Origin: DASSFZ01 sp036514635
GTDB lineage: Bacteria > Chloroflexota > Anaerolineae > Fen-1058
Length of the DNA: 35,790 nt
Direction: 5' to 3'
NCBI GenBank assembly: GCA_036514635.1
Contig: DATBWU010000324.1
Location: forward strand, 1-35,790
Positions within the stretch are counted from its first letter, which is position 1; each line of letters starts with the position of its first letter. This document shows positions 31,226 to 35,790 of the stretch, in pieces. The notes below the pieces were generated by a model. The model had not been told where the DNA came from and did not search any database. It saw only the letters and a program-made list of their open reading frames with translations. The position numbers and the translations under genes are program-made.

Positions 31226-32500
31226 TCAGGGTCTTTCCGTCGGTGTGGGTCGCGGCGTGGGCGAAGGAGTCGGCGTGCCGGGCGGTGCGCGCTCGATCGT
31301 CACCTGAATCGTCGACGGCAGGATGCTCTGCGCGGTGATGCCTTCCAGCGTCTCGACGCGCGGCTCCACCTGATGCGTGCCGATGCCGAGATCGGTCAGG
31401 TCGAGAATCACGCGCACGTCTCGCGCCGGATCGATCTGCTCCAACACGGGCAGCGCGCCGGCGAGGATCACTTCCACCGATTCGGGCGATGCGCGCGCGC
31501 TCAGCGTCGGCGGCAGGCCGGTGAACGTCAGGGCGCTGCTGATCGTCAGGCTGCTCACAACCGGCTCGATCTTGACCATCACCCGCACCGGCTGCGGATC
31601 GTACAGCGCCACATCGGGCGGGAGGTTCAGGTTCACATCTCTTTCGATGTCGGCCCTGGCAGCCGTGATATCGATCGATTCGGTCTCGACGAAGCCCGGC
31701 ATCGCGCTCAGCGCGGCCGGCGAGCCGATCACGGTCACACTCGGCGGGACGACGTTGACCTCGGCCAGCCGGTAGCCGGACGCCTGCGTGCCCGTCAGCA
31801 CCACCTTCACCGCCACGTCGCGGAAACCCGCCAGCTGCTCGATGTCGACGCTGAGCGAGGCGCGCTCGGGATTGACCGTGACGTTGGACACCGTGCGCCC
31901 ATCGGCATCCACGGGTTTCAGCGTCAGCGTCTGCGAGAGCGACTGGCTGACGCCTTGCACGCTGAATTCACCGGTCGCGCTCGTGACGCGGCTCACCCAC
32001 GACGCCGGCCCGGTCACCGTCGCGACCACCGGGCGCACCACCGTGCGGCTGACTTTGTATCCCACGGGCGGCTCGCCGACGAGATTGAGCTGCACCGGGA
32101 CTTCTTGCATCAACAGCGACTCGACCGTCACGTCGATCGACGCCGGATCGACGCGCAGCACGCGCGCCAGGCGCCCGATCGATTCCGGCACGACCGACAC
32201 ATTCACCCGATACGATCCCTCGCCCGGCGCGGCCTGGCTGAGATCGACCGTCGCGCTGAGCACGCTTGCGCTGAGTGAAGCCCACGTCAATTCGGGCGCA
32301 CTGAGCGTCACTTCCACACTCGACGCACTCACACTATACACGACAGTGCCTTCCGGCGAATTGATGAAGGCAATCGGGATATTGCGGAAGATGTCCTGGC
32401 GATTCGGGTTCGTCTCATTCACGGCGATGACCCACACCACGGCGGCCAGGATGATCGACAGCAGGATATTCCCAATATTGCGGACGAGCCAATGGAGCAT
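31226..32500 (-). CDS. cdaR: YbbR-domain regulator of diadenylate cyclase (CdaR)
   Basis: The protein of about 424 residues has one N-terminal membrane helix (about residues 9-27, ILLSIILAAVVWVIAV) followed by four or so YbbR-type repeats outside the cell and a Pro/Thr-rich tail. YbbR proteins bind and regulate CdaA. I use the ATG at 32500; the upstream open frame begins at TTG inside a word array. It lies directly downstream of cdaA, as in other bacteria. Confidence 0.88.
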   Translation of the reverse strand: MLHWLVRNIGNILLSIILAAVVWVIAVNETNPNRQDIFRNIPIAFINSPEGTVVYSVSASSVEVTLSAPELTWASLSASVLSATVDLSQAAPGEGSYRVNVSVVPESIGRLARVLRVDPASIDVTVESLLMQEVPVQLNLVGEPPVGYKVSRTVVRPVVATVTGPASWVSRVTSATGEFSVQGVSQSLSQTLTLKPVDADGRTVSNVTVNPERASLSVDIEQLAGFRDVAVKVVLTGTQASGYRLAEVNVVPPSVTVIGSPAALSAMPGFVETESIDITAARADIERDVNLNLPPDVALYDPQPVRVMVKIEPVVSSLTISSALTFTGLPPTLSARASPESVEVILAGALPVLEQIDPARDVRVILDLTDLGIGTHQVEPRVETLEGITAQSILPSTIQVTIERAPPGTPTPSPTPRPTPTERP

Positions 32501-32506
32501 AGTGTC

Positions 32507-32597
32507 TAAAACGTAAAGAGTAAAACGTAAAGGCAAGCGCTAGTTTATCACGTTTTACGCTCCACGGTTTACGTTTTACGGTTCACGCTTCACGCCT
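32507..32597. repeat. CGTTTTACG word array
   Basis: The gap between cdaA and cdaR contains direct and inverted copies of aaaacgtaaa/tttacgttttacg and then ttcacgcttcacg. It runs into the last codons of cdaA. It can fold into hairpins. Confidence 0.65.
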
Positions 32598-33462
32598 TAC
32601 TCGACGGGGGGTGTGTTTCGGAGGAGGAGCGCTTGCCGCCGATGAGGCGCGGCAGCCACGACAGCCAGCGCGGTGTGACGACTTGCAACTCGGCCTGGTA
32701 GAACGTGCGCAGCACATCCTCCAGTCGACGCGGATCGATGCGCCGAATCAGGCGACCGTTGTGCGCGATCGAGACGTAGCCGTGCTCTTCCGACACTACG
32801 ACGGCGATCGCATCGGTCGATTCGGTGATGCCGATGCCCGCGCGATGGCGCAGTCCCATGCGCCGATCGCTGAGAAACGCCGAGGTGAGCGGCAAGATGC
32901 ACGCCGCCGCCAGGACGCGATCCTCGCGGATGATCGCCGCGCCGTCGTGCAGCATGGTCCCGATGTAAAAGATCGTCTGGAGCAATTCCGACGTGACTTC
33001 GGCGTCCAGCCGCACGCCGGTATCGGCATACGATTGCAGCCCGGTCTCGCGTTCGAGGACGATCAGCGCGCCGTGTTTGCGCTCGGCCAGGCGTGTGGCG
33101 GCCTGGGCCACGGCCGTAATGACCGATTCGAGCGCGGCCGTGTCGCGCGCGGCCTGGCCGAGGCGCGGCCCGGCGCGCCCCAGCCGTTCGAGGGCGCGGC
33201 GCAGCTCGGGCTGGAAGATGACGGGGATGGCGACCAGCAACGCCAGGACGGCGCGGCTCAACAGCCAGCCCAGTGCGGGGAAGTTGAAGGCGCTGCCCAG
33301 CAGCGCGCCGATCACCACCAGGATGATCACGCCGCGCAGCAGTTGATCGGCTTGCGTGCCGCGCATCAGCGAGAGTGCGCCCAGGAAGACCAGCGCGACC
33401 AGGCCGATGTCCAGCAGGCTGAGCCAGTCGAGGCGCTGGAGCAGCGCAAGCAGATCGGTCAC
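32590..33462 (-). CDS. cdaA: Diadenylate cyclase CdaA
   Basis: The 290-residue protein makes cyclic di-AMP from two ATP. Three membrane helices occupy about residues 17-80, and the DAC domain follows with both active motifs, LHDGAAII (DGA 173-175) and GLRHRAG (RHR 205-207). It starts at GTG with GGAGG, positioned so that the ribosome site overlaps the stop codon of the TPR gene upstream, which implies coupling. cdaR follows. Confidence 0.95.
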   Translation of the reverse strand: MTDLLALLQRLDWLSLLDIGLVALVFLGALSLMRGTQADQLLRGVIILVVIGALLGSAFNFPALGWLLSRAVLALLVAIPVIFQPELRRALERLGRAGPRLGQAARDTAALESVITAVAQAATRLAERKHGALIVLERETGLQSYADTGVRLDAEVTSELLQTIFYIGTMLHDGAAIIREDRVLAAACILPLTSAFLSDRRMGLRHRAGIGITESTDAIAVVVSEEHGYVSIAHNGRLIRRIDPRRLEDVLRTFYQAELQVVTPRWLSWLPRLIGGKRSSSETHPPSSKA

Positions 33463-33463
33463 G

Positions 33464-35599
33464 TCAGCCTCCGATCTGCGTCAGGAGTCGCCGGTACTCC
33501 GCCGCGTTAGGGGGGTTGAGCGCGATGATGGCTTTGATCGTGGCGACGGCTTCGCGCTTCAGGCCGGCGTTCATCTGCAAGTCGCCCAGCGCGTCGAGCT
33601 GCGCGATGCCTTCCGGAATCTGCCGGTTTTCGATGTAAGCCTGCGCCAGCCGCGCGCGAAGCGCCACGTCGGCCGGGTGTACGTGCACCTGATCGTCGAG
33701 GATGGGGATGATCTTGCCGGTCTTGCCAGTCGATTTATACATCGCCAGCAGCTCGTCGATTTCCTTGATGGCCTTCTGCGCCTGGTTGGTCTTGAAATAG
33801 AGATCGGCCAGCGCCACGCGCGCCCGTTCGTCGTTGGGCGAGACGGCCTTGATCTGCTCGTAAACCGGGAGAGCGTGCCGCCAGTCGATACGCTGGGCGT
33901 AAATGTCGCCCACCTTGTGCAGGATCTGCGCCGGCCAGTTGCGCTGCGCCGATCCGCGCGGCGCGAGTTTGAGCGCGTCCTGATACACGTCGCGGGCTTT
34001 GTCATAATCGGCCAGTTGATAATAAGCGTCGGCCAATTGCAAGTATTGCTCCAGCGCGCGGTCGATCTGTCCGTGCGACACCAGCAGATCGATCAACTTG
34101 CCGCGCACCACCGTGTCCATGGGGGCCATCTTGAGGATGCGATTGTAAATGCCAATGGCCTGGCGCGCCTCGCCGCGCACGTTGTACGTGTCGGCCACGA
34201 CGAGATACTTGGTCAGCGCCGTGTCGGTGCGCCCGCTGCTCCACAGCATATCGGCCAGGCGCAAATGCAGCGGAAGATAATCGGGCGCGCTGAGGATGGC
34301 CGCGTGCGCCACCTCCAGGGCGGAATAAATCTTGTCGCGCTTGGCATACTCGCCGATCAGCGCCATCGATTCGAGCATCTCGGTGGCATTGGGCACGGCC
34401 AGCAACTCGGCCAGCGTGATCGCCGGGCCGCCTTCGATGGTCAGCGTGTCGAGCCGCTTGCGCGCTTCAGACACCTTATCCTCCCAGCCTTTGCCGTTGA
34501 GGAACTCGACGAGCGCGCCGGCGAACTGCGTGGCCTGCTCCGATTCGCCCTTCGCCGCGTACGATTCGGCCAGGCTCTGATACACCTGAATCAGATCGTC
34601 GGCCTGATCGCGGCGCACCGTGCCCAGATCGACGACTTTGAGGACTTCCAGAAAGTAAGTCAGCGCCTCGTCGATGCGGCCCTTGGCGCGATAGCACTCG
34701 CCCAGCGCAAACAGGCTGCCCAGCCGATATTCCGGCACGCCGACGGTGTGCTGAAACTCCTGGATCGCTTCGTCGAAATGCATCGACGCTTGAAGCAACA
34801 ACCCCAGGTTGAAGTGGGCGGCGGGCATGTCCGCGCCCGATGCGACGATGCGATGGTAAACATCGATGGCTGCCTGCACTTCGCCGCGCGTTTGAAGATC
34901 GATGGCCTGGCCGACGAGGGCGTCCATCTCGGCCTTGCTCAGGCGCTGCGCGGGGGCGGCTTCCTCGAAGAGCGTCCCGGCCAGCGCGGACAGCGCTTTC
35001 TCGCGCGCCACCTCGACCGGGCTGCCGCGCTGCCCCGTCTCTTCCACCTCGTCCGGCAGATCGAAGATCGACGTGTCCATCTTGCGCGCGGGCGGCGGCG
35101 GCGGGGGCGGCTGCGTCGAGCGCAGCAGTTCCATCGCCGTCAGGATGTCGGGGGCGTCGGGATCGAGCGCGGCGGCGGCCTGCACCTGCTCGACCGCATC
35201 CTGGAATTGGCCGTTCTTCTGATGAATGCGCGCCAGCGCCAGGTACGCGCGAATGGCGAGCTTGGTCTTGCCCTGCTGCCCGTACACGGAAGCCAGGCGT
35301 CGCTGGATGTCGGGGTTGTTCGGATCGAGGCGCGAGGCGCGCACCCAGATGTCGATGGCCGCGTCGATGTCTTTGCGGCGCAGGCGCAGATCGGCGATGG
35401 CCGCGTAGGCGCGCGCCGCGCCGTCCAGCCGCCCGATGCGTTCGAGCGCATCGGCGACCTTCGACCAGGTCTCTTCATCACCGGGGAACTCGGTCAGCGC
35501 CTTCTGATACTGAGCGATGGCCTGTGTCCATGCTTTCTGCACGGCGTATTCGGCGGCGCGCTGGAGCGCCTGTTGATGGAGTGCGCGGTTTCCGGGCAT
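33464..35599 (-). CDS. Large TPR-repeat protein
   Basis: This 711-residue protein consists of many tetratricopeptide repeats (for example EETWSKVADALERIGRLDGA, DAAHFNLGLLL-like units) across nearly its full length. A Pro-rich break lies at about residues 160-172. There is no clear signal peptide or membrane segment. TPR proteins assemble complexes. It precedes cdaA by a single base, so it is translated with the c-di-AMP enzymes; a scaffold for or sensor of c-di-AMP signalling is possible but only inferred. It could also be a general assembly factor. Confidence 0.88.
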   Translation of the reverse strand: MPGNRALHQQALQRAAEYAVQKAWTQAIAQYQKALTEFPGDEETWSKVADALERIGRLDGAARAYAAIADLRLRRKDIDAAIDIWVRASRLDPNNPDIQRRLASVYGQQGKTKLAIRAYLALARIHQKNGQFQDAVEQVQAAAALDPDAPDILTAMELLRSTQPPPPPPPARKMDTSIFDLPDEVEETGQRGSPVEVAREKALSALAGTLFEEAAPAQRLSKAEMDALVGQAIDLQTRGEVQAAIDVYHRIVASGADMPAAHFNLGLLLQASMHFDEAIQEFQHTVGVPEYRLGSLFALGECYRAKGRIDEALTYFLEVLKVVDLGTVRRDQADDLIQVYQSLAESYAAKGESEQATQFAGALVEFLNGKGWEDKVSEARKRLDTLTIEGGPAITLAELLAVPNATEMLESMALIGEYAKRDKIYSALEVAHAAILSAPDYLPLHLRLADMLWSSGRTDTALTKYLVVADTYNVRGEARQAIGIYNRILKMAPMDTVVRGKLIDLLVSHGQIDRALEQYLQLADAYYQLADYDKARDVYQDALKLAPRGSAQRNWPAQILHKVGDIYAQRIDWRHALPVYEQIKAVSPNDERARVALADLYFKTNQAQKAIKEIDELLAMYKSTGKTGKIIPILDDQVHVHPADVALRARLAQAYIENRQIPEGIAQLDALGDLQMNAGLKREAVATIKAIIALNPPNAAEYRRLLTQIGG

Positions 35600-35605
35600 A
35601 CGAGC

Positions 35606-35666
35606 GAATGCAGAATGTAGAATGCAGAATGTAGAATGCAGAATGTAGAATGTAGAATGTAGAATG
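35606..35666. repeat. AGAATGY heptanucleotide array
   Basis: About nine copies of the 7-bp word agaatgt/agaatgc stand between the TPR gene and the next gene. No coding role is evident. Confidence 0.85.
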
Positions 35667-35681
35667 GCGGACGATCCCGCT

Positions 35682-35790
35682 TCAGCGTTTCTTCTTAGGC
35701 CTGGCCTTTGCTTTCGACTTGCTCGCGGCCTTCACGGCGGGCCGGGCCGGGTGAGCGGGTTTTCGCGTCGCCACCGCCGAAGCGGCAGGG
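35682..35790 (-). CDS. C-terminal end of a gene cut by the window edge
   Basis: The minus-strand frame ending at the TGA at 35682-35684 encodes about 36 residues rich in Ala, Lys, Pro and Arg, ending in a run of lysines (RPKKKR). Such tails occur on histone H1-like and other nucleic-acid-binding proteins. The rest lies outside the window, so identity cannot be given. Confidence 0.5.
   Translation of the reverse strand, partial: PAASAVATRKPAHPARPAVKAASKSKAKARPKKKR

Noticed and set aside
33356..35620. Long plus-strand open frame of 754 codons opposite the TPR gene
   Set aside because: It is a shadow of the minus-strand TPR gene caused by high GC at third positions; the protein has no recognisable domain, whereas the opposite strand shows clear TPR repeats.

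Overview
The window is GC-rich bacterial DNA that looks like Chloroflexota (Anaerolineae-like). The support is indirect: a short, single-core EF-Ts, CdaA/CdaR c-di-AMP genes beside a very large TPR protein, Uma2-family genes, HExxH peptidase-MA and Pro/Thr-linker lipoproteins, and many intergenic arrays built from short degenerate words. No rRNA, tRNA or CRISPR was seen. The lineage call is inference.

Layout. (1) 21-3102, minus strand: the translation/nucleotide operon rpsB-tsf-pyrH-frr, with a well-formed promoter at 3238-3266 and a 13-bp hairpin terminator between tsf and pyrH. (2) 3103-3514: operon leader, promoter and a cluster of GC-rich palindromes. (3) 3515-22993, minus strand: about 19.5 kb and 25 genes, all in one direction with no gap above about 112 nt, which I read as one bacterial microcompartment (BMC) super-cluster. 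It starts with two signal peptidases I, then RpiB, a Uma2 protein, DeoC, a zinc-knuckle protein, shell proteins (stacking-type BMC-T, BMC-H, BMC-P), a GAF-GAF-PAS histidine kinase, a receiver-adenylate cyclase, a CoA-acylating aldehyde dehydrogenase, a PIN toxin-antitoxin pair, an internally duplicated protein of unknown function, a receiver-ParA/TadZ-like ATPase, a second BMC-T, a RelE toxin-antitoxin pair, two more BMC-P, another Uma2 protein, a class II aldolase, a membrane-anchored HExxH peptidase and a lipoprotein oligopeptide-type binding protein. (4) 23160-29561, plus strand: a degenerate-GGDEF response regulator, a winged-helix regulator, a doxX gene broken by an IS982-family element, and two beta-propeller-like lipoproteins. 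(5) 29574-35790, minus strand: der, cdaR, cdaA, a TPR protein and the end of a basic-tailed protein.

How the genes may work together. The shell set (one BMC-H, two BMC-T, three BMC-P) resembles the Haliangium ochraceum set. The cargo (DeoC, RpiB, class II aldolase, aldehyde dehydrogenase, each with a terminal amphipathic helix that looks like an encapsulation peptide) matches the sugar-phosphate-utilising (SPU) class of BMC. Sugar phosphates would be cleaved to short aldehydes inside the shell and oxidised to acyl-CoA. No phosphotransacylase, alcohol dehydrogenase or kinase is in the window, so cofactor recycling is unexplained here. The most unusual parts are the signalling and ATPase genes placed among the shell genes: the kinase and cyclase could couple compartment state to cAMP, and the receiver-ParA protein with its duplicated neighbour is a candidate for a new compartment-positioning or control pair. 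These functional links are inference.
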